Shown here: one piece after another, positions 1-9,420 of the stretch
How the letters are laid out: the number at the start of each line of letters is the position of its first letter
How positions within the stretch are numbered: the first letter of the stretch is position 1
Position numbers and translations under genes: made by a program
Notes under the pieces: model-generated
What the model was told of the DNA's origin: nothing
Database searches by the model: none
What the model saw: the letters and a program-made list of their open reading frames with translations, nothing else
Source: Branchipolynoe longqiensis
Lineage: Eukaryota > Annelida > Polychaeta > Phyllodocida > Polynoidae
Length of the DNA: 64,000 nucleotides
Direction: 5' to 3'
Assembly (NCBI GenBank): GCA_030323885.1
Contig: CM059186.1
Coordinates: 165,785,417-165,849,416, forward strand

Positions 1-24
1 GTTCAAGCCGGTGTAGCGGCATAA

Positions 25-144
25 AACCGGTTCCTCTAATTCCTATCCCCGGCAATAATATACCGGGATAAACCTATCCTCAAATTAACACTATAAAGCC
101 TCCCGCATGCAAGGGGCAATAATATATCGATATTATACTGCCCC
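25..144. repeat. cluster of short palindromes
   Basis: Three self-complementary stretches lie close together: AACCGGTT at 25-32, a hairpin at 44-70 with arms TATCCC(C)GG and CCGGGATA, and a near-perfect 32-bp palindrome at 113-144 centred on ATATCGATAT with GGGGCA/TGCCCC ends. They may be the end of a fold-back element that runs off the window. No gene is seen here. Confidence 0.5.
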
Positions 145-204
145 TTTTTGTGTTCCCATTTGTTTTGTTGTGTACGTTAAGCGAGGCAAATTTCAATCAT
201 GGAC

Positions 205-360
205 GATTGGTCTTCCACTGCTGCTTGTCCTATCCTAGTAATACCGAACGCCCGGCTAGGTAGCGAGAAGTCTCAATTGTTAAGTGATTGGTTTGATTTA
301 GCCAGGGTTCGAACCTGGGGGTTCGAATCCAACGACCTATGATGTATGCTCGGACACACA
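205..360 (-). mobile_element. SINE-A, truncated copy with divergent 3' body
   Basis: The complement carries a decayed tRNA-like B box (GGTTCGAA) followed by the SINE-A body segment that normally reads GCCTGGCGCTCGGCATTATT. To the left, at about 207-225, the usual body is replaced by a different sequence that also flanks the copy at 62735-62870, so the two may share an alternative 3' end. Both ends are degraded. Confidence 0.6.
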
Positions 361-416
361 ACCCTATAAAAACACCAAATAAGCAATATGTATGCAGTGC
401 GGTGTACATATTAATA

Positions 417-463
417 ACCGTCCTAATATGACGGTAAATGCTGCTAGGACGCAAAACCCCAAC
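417..463 (+). mobile_element. SINE-A 3' tail fragment
   Basis: This is the SINE-A 3' end only (consensus CCTGATATGACCTTAGATG, then TTGCTAGGACGTAAAAC), here diverged and ending in AAAACCCC. It is a plus-orientation remnant without head or body. Confidence 0.55.
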
Positions 464-640
464 CACCAAGCTAGCTACAAGAGCGGTACGAAGGGTTAAC
501 AGATCGCCATTGATTGCAGCATGTCCTGTGTGTGTACTACGAGAGGCAGTAGTGTCAGGTAAGTGGTAGCACTGCCCGGAAATACGCGGGTCAGTAACTG
601 ATACTCACCGAGCCATTGGGTCTGGTTCCATTCAGCGGAT

Positions 641-1073
641 TGTATGTGATACAACATAGTATGTGATACGACACCGTATGTGATATGATGTTGTATGTGA
701 TACAGTGTAGCATGTGATACGACATAGTATGTGATACGACACAGTATGTGATATGATGTTGTATGTGATACAATGTAGCCTGTGATACAGCATAGTATGT
801 GATACAATGTAGTATGTGATACAACACAATATGTGATATGATGTCATGTGATATAAGGTAGCATCTGATATGACATAGCATCTGATATGACATAGCATGT
901 GATACAATGTAGTATGTGATACAACACAGTATGTGATGTGATGTTGTATGTGATACAATGTAGCATGTGATATGACATAGTATGTGATACAACGTAGTAT
1001 GTGATACAACACAATCTGTGATATCATGCTGTATGTGATACGATGTAGCATCTGATACAACATAGCATGTGAT
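641..1073. repeat. 17-bp minisatellite, left block
   Basis: Tandem units of GTATGTGATACRACATA vary mainly at the last five positions. Because 17 x 3 = 51, each frame cycles through all three codon phases and the complement strand lacks stops, giving long spurious reading frames rich in SYHILCCITYYVVSHT. The right end of this block is the insertion site of the LINE at 1083. Confidence 0.92.
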
Positions 1074-1082
1074 ACAATGTAG

Positions 1083-2278
1083 TTGTTGAGACACAGTGGT
1101 CGTTGAGAAAGCCCACAGTGGTCGTTGAGAAAGCCATCGGTTATCCTCCGACTCACGGAACTGAGGAAGTCTGGGACACATCCACTTGAGTACCAAGGAC
1201 TGCATGCAGAGATTCAAGGCCAGTTTGCAGACCACCTCTCCATATACACGGATGGTTCGAAAGACCAAAGCTGGGTAGCTGCTGCGGCAGTCTGCCGACG
1301 GGAAAGATTTGGTGTACGTTTGCCCGATCAGAGCTCGATTTTCACTGCAGAAGCCCGTGCTCTCCTTCTCACTTTGGAGTGTATCGAGGTATCCAACCAC
1401 ACTAACTATGTTATATACAGTGATTCGTTCTCTTGCCTCCTGGCTGTTGCTGGACTGAAAATGAATCAACCTATTCTAGCAACGGTCATTTATAAAATGA
1501 ACCAACTGACAACGGATGGGTATGACATCCACCTGTGCTGGGTGCCTGGCCATGCCGGCATACAAGGAAACGAATGAGCTGATCGGGATGCGAAGAAGGC
1601 CCTGAACTGTGATCTTGAACCGTGTCTGATCCCTCACTCTGATCTGAAACCACTAATAGCCACCCACATAAAATCCAAATGGCAACATGAGTGGGATGAA
1701 AACATTAATAAACTTAAAGAAATTGAACCATCTGTGGGAAAGCCACCACAGACTCATGTGGGACGTCGGCGGGACCAAGTGGTCCTTAGCCGCTGCCGTA
1801 TTGGCCACTCGTGGCTTACACATGCTTTTCTGCTCAAGGAGGAACCTCCCCCTGAATGTATTGGGTGTCAGTCCCCAATGACACTCAAACACATTTTACT
1901 AAGTTGTGTTGATTTTTTGGCCCTGCGCCAACAGTTCTACACTGCAGACAGTATGCATGACCTTTTTACTAAGGTAAAACAGGAAAACATTTGAGCCTTT
2001 TTGAGGGTAGCTGGACTGTACCACCTCATATAGTTTACTAAATAGATTCTATCAATTATTAATAAAACTTTTCTTTTTCTATGGGAATTTCTTTCCCTTG
2101 ACCACAAATATATGATTGTGAGCTTTCTAATTTAATGAGTGTCTATTGGCACATAATTGATTGTCTGCTTTTACATGTAAAAGCAATGGTTTGAACAAAC
2201 AAACAAAACATTTCTCGCCGTGAATATGGCCTATGCTGCCGACACGGCGTAAAGCAACCACCAATCAATCAATCAATC
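1083..2278 (+). mobile_element. 5'-truncated I/Nimb-like non-LTR retrotransposon
   Basis: The insert carries the last part of a LINE open reading frame (RNase H, then a zinc knuckle), a 3' UTR and a tail of CAAT repeats. It sits inside the 17-bp minisatellite and is flanked by ACAATGTAG at 1074-1082 and 2279-2287, a 9-bp candidate target duplication, although the array itself contains that word. The last 60 bases recur as an independent insertion at 42801-42860, which fixes the 3' end. A possible stem (GCCGT...ACGGC) precedes the tail. I/Nimb affiliation is inferred from the RNase H, C-terminal CCHC order and the CAAT tail. A 21-bp direct duplication of CAGTGGTCGTTGAGAAAGCC lies at the truncated 5' end. 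Confidence 0.85.
1125..1994 (+). pseudogene. LINE ORF2 C-terminus: RNase H plus CCHC knuckle, one nonsense mutation
   Basis: One frame runs through the whole stretch and is broken once, by TGA at 1575-1577. Before the stop the RNase H motifs are visible in order: YTDGS, AEARAL, YSDS and WVPGHAGIQGNE. After it the frame resumes with ADRDAKKAL, followed by a lysine/tryptophan-rich linker and a C-terminal C-x2-C-x8-H-x4-C knuckle (CIGC...KHILLSC), ending at TGA after KQENI. Related proteins usually have arginine after GNE, so the stop is most simply a CGA-to-TGA change, the signature of methyl-CpG decay. In the family, RNase H removes RNA from the RNA/DNA hybrid during target-primed reverse transcription. 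Reverse transcriptase, endonuclease and ORF1 are absent (5' truncated), so this copy is dead. Confidence 0.88.
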
Positions 2279-2414
2279 ACAATGTAGTATGTGATACAAC
2301 ACAGTATGTGATATGATGTCATATGTGACACGATGCAGTATGTGATGCGACATAGTATGTGATACGACCTAGAATGTGATACAACGTAGTATGTGACACA
2401 ACACAGTATGTTAT
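2279..2414. repeat. 17-bp minisatellite, middle block
   Basis: This continues the TATGTGATAC array immediately after the LINE tail, as expected if the LINE split a once-continuous array. Confidence 0.9.
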
Positions 2415-2657
2415 TAGGTACCGGCAGCGCCATGAAAAATCGAGGAATGGTGCTTTTTTCATCAATATTCACATGGTCATAACTATTTATGTATGCATTT
2501 GATTTTGATGAAATTGGTTAACCTAGAAGATCAACATGGGTTCTATCTGATGTTTTGTGGACTGAATATAAAGTAAGTTTTTATTAATGTAAAATCCATT
2601 TGTATTATGACAGTATTAGGTCAATATTCCTTCATCACTGGTGTCAATGAAAACGAC
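2415..2657. other. unique AT-rich interruption of the minisatellite
   Basis: About 240 bases lack the 17-bp unit and separate two array blocks. I see no open frame, terminal repeats or target duplication, so its origin (insertion or array remnant) is unknown. Confidence 0.5.
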
Positions 2658-3217
2658 GTAGTGTGTGATACAATATAGTATGTGATACGACATAAGATGT
2701 GATACGACGTAGTATGTGATATGACATAGTCAGTGGTAGTATGTGATATGATGTAATATGTGATGCGATGCAGTATGTGATACAATGTCACATGTGATAT
2801 GATGTACTATGTGATATGATGCAGTATGTGATACAACATCATATGTGATACGACATGGCATGTGATACAATGTAGTATCTGATATGACATATTATGTGAT
2901 ACAACATTGCATGTGATATGATGTAGTATGTGACATGACATAGTATGTGATACAACACGGTATGTGATATGATGTAGTATGTGATACAATGTAGTATGTG
3001 ATATGATGCAGTATGTGATACGACATAGTATGTGAAACAACACAGTAGGTGATAATATGTAGTATATGATACGACACAGTATGTGGTACGATGTGATATG
3101 TGATATGGTGTAGTATGTGATATGATGCAGTATGTGATACAACCTCATATATGATATGTTGTGGTATGTTATACGAAGTAGTATGTGACACGACATCGTA
3201 TGTGATATGACCTTAGA
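2658..3217. repeat. 17-bp minisatellite, right block
   Basis: This is the same 17-bp unit as the blocks to the left, with more variants (GTATGTGAAACAACACA, GTATATGATACG). It ends at about 3217 next to a short SINE-A-like tail (ACCTTAGATGTTGCAAGCAC, then GTAAAACAACAAAC) at 3208-3245. Confidence 0.9.
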
Positions 3218-3350
3218 TGTTGCAAGCACGTAAAACAACAAACAACAACAAAGATATATTATACTCTGTTATGCATTGTCGCTTACCCACGCTATGCTGG
3301 GGGTCAGGCGGTGTACGTGATAGATATGGGTCTGAGGGCTATGTGGCGGG

Positions 3351-3690
3351 TTGGTTGGTTGTTGGAAGTTTTATGTCCTGGCAACATCTAAGGTCATATC
3401 AGGACGGGCACCGACTTGTGACAATGCGTCCTCATGGCAACTTTATAGTACCGCCTCCACTGGGAAATCAGGCCGCCAGTACCATGACCCGATATTCCAC
3501 TCAGTCACATTATCCTGGCAATGATCTAAACCAGTCCTTGCCCTATCCTATTACTACCTAAGCACTAGGTTAGGAAGCGACAAATGTGTCAATTTTGTAA
3601 GTCATTGGTTTGACTCGACCGGGAATCGAACTCCCGATCTCCCGCATGGGAGGTTTGCGCTCTACCGATTCGTCCACCGTATCCGACATG
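3351..3690 (-). mobile_element. SINE-A, full length, GGTGGTCGAA-type head
   Basis: Read on the complement, a tRNA-like head (A box near TGGACGAATCGGTAGAGCGC, B box GGGAGTTCGATTC) leads into the common body (GGCAAGGACTGGTTTAG, GTGACTGAGTGG) and the common tail (CCTGATATGACCTTAGATG). The tail ends in an A/C-rich stretch at the left. This copy belongs to the head type also seen at 6143, 44741 and 63362. Confidence 0.85.
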
Positions 3691-3720
3691 CGGTATTCTA
3701 TGTGGCCCTCTCTATATAAG

Positions 3721-3759
3721 CAGGTGCCTGTTATGCTTGTAATAGTGTGTAGTCTAGTC
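3721..3759. repeat. 39-bp dispersed repeat, copy 1
   Basis: This segment matches 8510-8548 at 36 of 39 positions (both start CAGGTGCCTGTTATGC). In both places it stands directly before a long low-complexity C-rich region. Its nature is unknown. Confidence 0.6.
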
Positions 3760-3901
3760 ATTAGCGGGTGATAAAGCTCACTCACCCCCACCCCGTTCAC
3801 CCCCCCCCCCACCCTCCGACCCCCCCCCCCCACCTCCCGGTCACCACCAGGTTACTGGCCGGCTACAAAAAGCTGTCACTCCGGCAGGCAGTGACACCCG
3901 C

Positions 3902-4042
3902 CTACGTGACCGCTGGACACGGGCTCCCGGCACGGCCCGCCCGCCATTCGTCTCCCGGGCCCGTGACAGCCCCCGGAATTGGCAGCTCGGGGCCTGCCAT
4001 TTTCTGGCCGGCCTTGGCAACCAAATACAATTGATTAGTTTC
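3902..4042 (-). CDS. candidate terminal exon, unknown protein
   Basis: On the complement a pyrimidine-rich acceptor (CACTTTTGTCTCTAAG) is followed by an open frame starting ETNQLYLVAKAGQKMAGPEL and ending with TAG after SPCPAVT. The block is unique, CpG-containing DNA between a poly-C run (3785-3842) and a GT repeat, unlike its neighbours. The plus strand is also open through this GC-rich stretch, so coding is not proven. It could instead be a conserved regulatory block, since it holds TTGGCAACC and ACAATTGATTAG. No family is recognised. Confidence 0.25.
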   Translation of the reverse strand, partial: ETNQLYLVAKAGQKMAGPELPIPGAVTGPGDEWRAGRAGSPCPAVT

Positions 4043-4066
4043 CTTAGAGACAAAAGTGCGGCCACG

Positions 4067-4240
4067 GTTGGTGCGTGTGTGTGTGTGTGGGCGTGGGCAT
4101 GGGTGTGGGTGTGGGTGTGGGTGAGGACTGTGGTGTGTGTTTGTGTGGCTGAAATGGCTGGGATGGAGGATGGGAGTAAGTTGGCGCATGGGGAAATATA
4201 TACATCCATATATATATATAAACCCATGCGCCTATATATA
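4067..4240. repeat. GT/GGGTGT and TA microsatellites
   Basis: GTGTGTGTG grades into GTGGGTGTGGGTGTGG (4070-4120), and short TATATA runs lie at 4199-4240. Open frames here are low-complexity shadows. Confidence 0.9.
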
Positions 4241-4341
4241 TTTGTAAATAGCATAACTCAGAACATCAATTGATTTATATATTGATCACATTCACAATGA
4301 ATTTTAAAATGTAATCTGACGAAAGCTGGTCATGTCCTGGT

Positions 4342-4655
4342 TAGTAACTCGGAACTCCTTTTACATCCTAGCAACACCTAAAGTCACATCAGGACGGGTA
4401 TATCGACTTGCAATGGATCGTATGCATGGTGACGGATGCTATTAGCACCATGGCATGATATCCCACCCAGTCACGGTATCCTGAAATTGATTTATATTCC
4501 CAGTATGCACTATGAAGAATATGCCACATATTGCATTTCATCCTCGTAGTTGTTGTCCTATTCTATTAATGCCGAGCGTCAGGCAGGGTACAAAGCAACA
4601 AGTACAAGTTTTGTCAATTTCTTTGGTTTGACTGAGCCAGGGATTGATCCTATTG
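4342..4655 (-). mobile_element. SINE-A, old decayed copy
   Basis: Tail (CCTAGCAACACCTAAAGTCA), body and a degraded B-box end are recognisable on the complement, but the middle carries an unrelated stretch and many substitutions. This is one of the oldest copies in the window. Confidence 0.65.
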
Positions 4656-5169
4656 TAAAATTGTCCGATATAATACATGTGAACCGAGGTGAAGTTACTA
4701 TAAATTACAAACTGTCTATATAATGATAAATGTTAAATTATAAAAACCCAAAGACATATAGAGGATGTGTGAACTTGGTAAACTATTATTCATTAGGTAT
4801 AGAACTTGTATATTGAATAGTCTTTGAGAGGGAGTGTCACTTCCGAGTTTGACTAAGAACAGTCTTTGGAAGAGTCACCTCACATGCCCCCTCCCCCCCC
4901 ACATGGTATTGTTATGATCATTGACCACTACATTGTACTCTGATTGGAGGAGTGAGTCATGTGACCACTGCATTGTACTGTGGTGGCTTCCAGCATGGGA
5001 AGCCACCACTTTACCCAGTCAGCCACGCAGTCCGGTCGATTACCAAGGTGGCTTGGTTTGCCCGAAATAAGAGCATGACGACAGCGTGACGACAGCGTGA
5101 CGACAGCGTGACAAAGGCTTTACTAACCTGTTACCACTAAACAAAGCAACGTCACTCGGCGCTCCACTC
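4656..5169. other. intergenic stretch with a perfect hairpin
   Basis: No gene is seen. A perfect 12-bp-arm hairpin lies at 4980-5009 (GTGGTGGCTTCC, six-base loop, GGAAGCCACCAC). The words TGACCACT[A/G]CATTGTACT occur twice just before it, and GACGACAGCGT is tandemly repeated three times at 5076-5111. Confidence 0.7.
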
Positions 5170-5462
5170 GTCTATAGGGTTGCACCTACGGGTTCGAACC
5201 CTGGTCGAGTCAAACCGATAACTTAAAAATTTATACTTATCGATTCCTAACCAGGCGCTCGGCACTATCAAGGTAGGGCAAAGCCTGGTTGGCTCAGTGT
5301 TTCAGGACAATGTGACTGAGTAGGATATCAGGTCATGGTGCTGGCAGCCTGGTCTCCCAGTGGGGTAGCACTATAACATTGCCATGAGTGCGCCCTGTTA
5401 TAAGTCAGTACCCGTCCTGATATGACCTTAGATGTTGCCAGGACGTAAAACTCCAACAACCA
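5170..5462 (+). mobile_element. SINE-A lacking the 5' half of the tRNA head
   Basis: The copy begins at the B box (GGGTTCGAACCC), keeps the GAGTCAAACC linker, body and tail, and ends ACGTAAAACTCCAACAACC. It looks 5' truncated. Confidence 0.8.
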
Positions 5463-5523
5463 ACCAACCAACTAGTAAACTGTCACCATTTAGCAAAACA
5501 ATGATGACGCAGTTCTTCACTCT

Positions 5524-5665
5524 TCTATAGGGTTGTCTAGCAGCCGTGTCACAGAGACAGTGCTGTGGGGGCAACTAGCCAGCAGCGTCCCTATTTTAGA
5601 ACATTCTGAACATTGCGTTGTGAATGGATTCAGACCATTGGCTACAGTATTAGCTTGTCTAGTCG
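5524..5665. repeat. 142-bp dispersed repeat, copy 1
   Basis: This stretch is clearly similar to 6734-6875. Both begin TCTATAGGGTTGTCTAGCAG and share GTCACAGAGACAGTGCTGTG and GGATTCAGACCATTG. No coding potential or terminal repeats are evident. Confidence 0.65.
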
Positions 5666-5715
5666 ATGGTGTCAATTGGGGGAATGGGGTGGGAAGGTCA
5701 CATTTAGGAAGACAG

Positions 5716-6080
5716 TGACGTCACAATAGCGTGGTGACGTGTAGAACACATTATGCACGCACCTTCACGTGGACATACAAGACATTTCATAACGGCACTA
5801 ATTGGCAGACAACGGTTGCGTGTCTGAATCGAGGAACGCGCTATTTTCTATTTCAAACAACAACAACAAAACAAATAAAAAAACACACACACGCATGAAA
5901 TCCCTTGGAATAGGCCTACCACGAACATGGTGAGTCAGAATGCTGACAGATCTGCTGCCAGGCGTACATCTGCGGTGCACAGCGGGCGTGCCAGCGCCAA
6001 CGCGGTCAGTGTCACCCCGTTGTGTGCTAAGCGTGGCTGGGAATGCCGTCAGGACGACGCCGGTCTGTTTGGTGACGTCA
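5716..6080. promoter_or_regulatory. two perfect CRE palindromes
   Basis: TGACGTCA occurs at 5716-5723 and 6073-6080 in otherwise unique sequence. This is the CREB/ATF consensus site. No adjacent gene start could be supported. The frame starting ATG at 5932 (SQNADRSAARR...) is open to 6205 but runs into a SINE head, so I do not call it. Confidence 0.3.
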
Positions 6081-6142
6081 CAAGTAGCCGCCCGCCGTAC
6101 TCTAAACGCAGTAATCTTATTTCATTGTCCTCGAGGATGCCT

Positions 6143-6472
6143 GGACGCGATGGCCGAATCGGCAGAGCGCAGATTTCCTGTGCGGAAGGGCGGGTGTTCG
6201 AATGACAGCCGAGTCAAAGAAATGACTTATAACATTGATACTTGTTGATAGCTAGTCTGGCAGTTGGCATTACTAGGATAAGACAAGGACTGGTTAGTGC
6301 AGTATTAGGATAATGTGACTGTGTTGGATATTGAGTCATGATGCCAATAGCCTGTTTTCCCAGAGTACACACTATAAAGTTGCCGTGTGTGTGCACTGTC
6401 ACAAGTCGGTACCCATCCTGATATGACCTTAGATGGTGTTAGGATGTAATACTCCAACAAACAACAAACATG
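6143..6472 (+). mobile_element. SINE-A, full length
   Basis: The head GGACGCGATGGCCGAATCGG with GCAGAGCGCAG and a degenerate B box is followed by GAGTCAAAGAAATGACTTAT, body and tail (CCTGATATGACCTTAGATGG), ending in AACAAACAACAAAC. Confidence 0.82.
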
Positions 6473-6538
6473 TCGCCTGCATTTATGAATACCAATAACA
6501 GACACTGACTGTATATATGCCGTGAATGACAACCTTGC

Positions 6539-6700
6539 TTAAAGTTGCATAGTCCGATGGTTTTGAATTTCTGTATTTTTTCTGAGATATCTATTGGGAC
6601 ATATACAGTATATGATTAATTAAATTATTCACTCACTGGTCTATGATAAAGAAGCATTGGATTCATATCTTTAGCTAATTTGATTGCAAATTCAAGGGCC
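6539..6700 (-). mobile_element. MITE-D fragment
   Basis: It starts with the MITE-D terminal inverted repeat TTAAAGTTGCATAGTCCGAT and continues with the family interior (TTTTGAATTTCTG...). The other end is lost or too diverged to place. Confidence 0.55.
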
Positions 6701-6733
6701 TATATCCACACTCAGCCTTCTGACACTTTTGTT

Positions 6734-6875
6734 TCTATAGGGTTGTCTAGCAGCCCTGTCACAGAGACAGTGCTGTGGGAATAACAAGCCAGCCGTGTGT
6801 CTATTTCAAAATGTTCTGATCCTTGTGTTTTGATTGGATTCAGACCATTGTCCACAGTATTATCTTGTGCAGGAG
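6734..6875. repeat. 142-bp dispersed repeat, copy 2
   Basis: This is the second copy of the repeat at 5524-5665, about 1.2 kb away in the same orientation. Confidence 0.65.
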
Positions 6876-7372
6876 ATAATTCAATTTGGAGGCATGGACT
6901 TGGAAGCTCGCACGCACAAAGACGTGTCCATTAACATTGAATTATGTCAGACCAACTCTATTTTATCGCGCAGTGTTCGGCGGGCTTTTCAGTGCAGTTT
7001 CTATGCATATTTACTAGAAAACTAACGGTATTGAATTATTGAAATATTGGAGAAGTGGCATCAACACCTGCGCTATCTAATTTTATGTTCTCTTATTAGG
7101 CCAATCATGTCATCCGTTACAGTGTTTGACTATTGTAGCACTGACTATTAAAATATAATATAATTTCGGGAAAATTTAGGAAATTCTGTAAAATGCTGGA
7201 AATTCTGTAAAAATCCTGTAGATTCTGTAAACATCGGGGGGGGGGGAGGAATTCTGAAAATGATTATCTTGACAAGAGTATATACAAAATATATTGTAGT
7301 AGCCTACACTCATCTCTAAGTCAAGGAAGCACATATTCAGGTAGGCGTGAATAGAGTGATTGCACCAGGGAG
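6876..7372. other. AT-rich stretch without identified genes
   Basis: I see only short repeated words (GGAAATTCTGTAAAA, 7165-7220) and a G9 run near 7237. Confidence 0.6.
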
Positions 7373-7520
7373 CCTAGGTAGTGTAATGGTTAGCACGCTA
7401 GCCCCGGAATGGCAAGAAGTGTAGGTTTGAATCCTGCGCTAAGCGAAATATGCCCCGTCTTCATCCCTACCACGACAGGAGTATGCCAAACCTACTTATT
7501 AAACTTCATTTTGTATGCTA
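7373..7520 (+). mobile_element. SINE-D, tRNA-derived, copy 1
   Basis: A tRNA-like head (A box near TAGTGTAATGGTTAGCACGC, B box GGTTTGAATCC) differs from SINE-A. A degenerate relative with GGGAGCCT...CGGAATGGCA lies at 57205-57300. A single diverged tRNA gene is less likely because the sequence does not fold into a clean cloverleaf. Confidence 0.45.
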
Positions 7521-7737
7521 TCAACGTAGACCAAATAGAAAGTCTGACTCCATTCATCACTTTATTCTCCAACAGCCATAATCAACCATTGAAAAAATAA
7601 TATCGTCTTAGCGACATCTTAATGGCTGGCTTTGCTTCTCATATATCAAGAAGACCAGCAATTTGTGCGAGTGTCACAGATCTTTAGAAGCATCGACCGT
7701 CATTGCCTACCACCACCCGGACTTACCAGGCCCCACC

Positions 7738-8025
7738 TCTTAAAGCAGCATAAGCCGACGCTTTCAAGGTTCTGGCATGTGTTTTTTTATATTATGGATA
7801 ATTAAATTAGGTTGATCATTATAATCTACCTCACTTTGGTCCTGAAGTAATTTTTACTATAAATGGGTAACATTAGAGATATTTGATGAGGAAGAAATGC
7901 CAAATACAAATTGGTTCATGTGTCGGAAGTGTGACACCATAAGCTTCAGCAGTAACGGATTCAACAAAATGTGGCTTAGCACATTTCCCTTCTAGACAAC
8001 AACAAATGTTTAATAAGTTAGTTTG
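7738..8025 (-). mobile_element. MITE-D copy, one end missing
   Basis: It begins TCTTAAAGCAGCATAAGCCG, the inverted repeat of the family. It contains the complement of the family word GTTACTGCTGAAGC, and loses similarity before the far terminus. Confidence 0.6.
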
Positions 8026-8094
8026 TTTAACCACCCCCGAAAACAAAAAAAGTAAACATCGGGTATTGGGTGTGGGGCGGGGCAATATATATGC

Positions 8095-8445
8095 ATCAAA
8101 TCTGGTTTCATTAGTCACACAGACACGGCATACCATGGGCAGGTTATTATATTGACCTGTTCCCGATTAACACAACCATCCCAAACTGGCTTCATTAATC
8201 ACACAGACACGGCATACCGTGAGCAGGTTATTATATTGATCTGTTCCCAATTAACACAACCATCCCAAACTGGCTTCATTAATCACACAGACACGGCATA
8301 CCATGGGCAGGTTATTATATTGACCTGTTCCCGATTAACACAACCATCCCAAACTGGCTTCATTAATCACACAGACATGGCATACCGTATATTGATCTGT
8401 TCATGTTTAACTAAACCATCAGCCTTCCTAAACTGGCTTTATTAG
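8095..8445. repeat. 84-bp minisatellite, about four units
   Basis: Units starting TTCATTA[G/A]TCACACAGAC recur at 8107, 8191, 8275 and 8359 with few differences. The period is 28 codons, so the plus strand stays open and appears as a repeated peptide (TQPSQTGFINHTD). There is no independent sign of translation. Confidence 0.9.
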
Positions 8446-8509
8446 TCACGGGCCGCTTACCCTGACGCCGGTGTCGTCGTCTATTGTTGTGCGTGTCACG
8501 TGAGCTCTC

Positions 8510-8548
8510 CAGGTGCCTGTTATGCATGTAACAGTGTGTACTCTAGTC
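8510..8548. repeat. 39-bp dispersed repeat, copy 2
   Basis: This is the partner of 3721-3759 (36 of 39 positions). It is followed by TGCGCATGCGCATGCG and then a C-rich array. Confidence 0.6.
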
Positions 8549-8619
8549 GGAGTGACTGCGCATGCGCATGCGTCTGTTGATCAGCGATCGTGTGAAGCAT
8601 GCGCATCCTAGCCCAGATC

Positions 8620-9420
8620 ACACATCCATTTCCCATGTCTTCTATTAGACCCCTACCTATAACAGCCCACTCCCCTCCCCCCACCTCTCCCATGTCTCCT
8701 ATTATACACCCTGCCACACACACCTCACTTACACACATACACTTTGCTAGTCTACATCCTATCACAACACCCCACACTCACCCACCTTTACCTCTCTCAT
8801 ATCTCCTGTTATGCACATCCCCCCACCTCCCGCTTCCACACTTTGTAAGTCTAAATCTTATTGCACGACCCCTACCGGCACCTACCTACATTCTCTCTTG
8901 TCTCCTTCTAAAGACGACCCCCCCCCCCCCCCACACACACACACTCTGCCAGTCTACATCTTATTGCACGGCCCCACCCTCACCCACCTGCACCTACTGT
9001 CTCCTGCAATGCACCCCCACAATCACCTCCCCCCACACACATTTTGCTAGTCTACATCATATTACACGACCCCACTGACACCCACCTACACTTCTCCCTT
9101 GCGTCCTCTTATAGACCGCGACACACATACTTTGCTAGTCGACATCTTAGTGCACGACCCCACCTTAACCCACCTCCACCTCTACCCTTTCTCCTGTTAC
9201 ACATCCCCCCCCCCCCACATATATACATACCTCCCCTTGTATCTTCTTGCACAGTGTCCCCGCCTCCACACACACACACCCACACATATCTCTTACGTCT
9301 CCTATTAGACATGATCTTCCCCGTGCTTACACACATTTTACTACGATGAATCCTATTAAATAAACTCCACCCACCTACACCTCCCGCCTGTCGCCTATTA
9401 CCAATTACCGCCCCCCCCCC
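8620..9420. repeat. diverged ~95-bp tandem repeat, C-rich plus strand
   Basis: The marker ACTTTGCTAGTCTACATCTT recurs at 8741, 8840, 8943, 9041 and 9129 (88-103 bp apart), each followed by CACCCACCTACACCTCTC-like sequence. The strand is strongly C/A-rich, so proline/threonine/histidine-rich frames here are shadows. Confidence 0.75.

Noticed and set aside
591..3241. Complement frames rich in SYHILCCITYYVVSHT
   Set aside because: Translation of the 17-bp minisatellite; the frame repeats every 51 bases in all phases.
5927..6205. 92-codon plus frame starting near 5927, with a GTGAGT donor-like word beside the first ATG
   Set aside because: It runs into the SINE-A head at 6143, has no recognisable content, and an exon ending at GTGAGT would leave almost no coding sequence.
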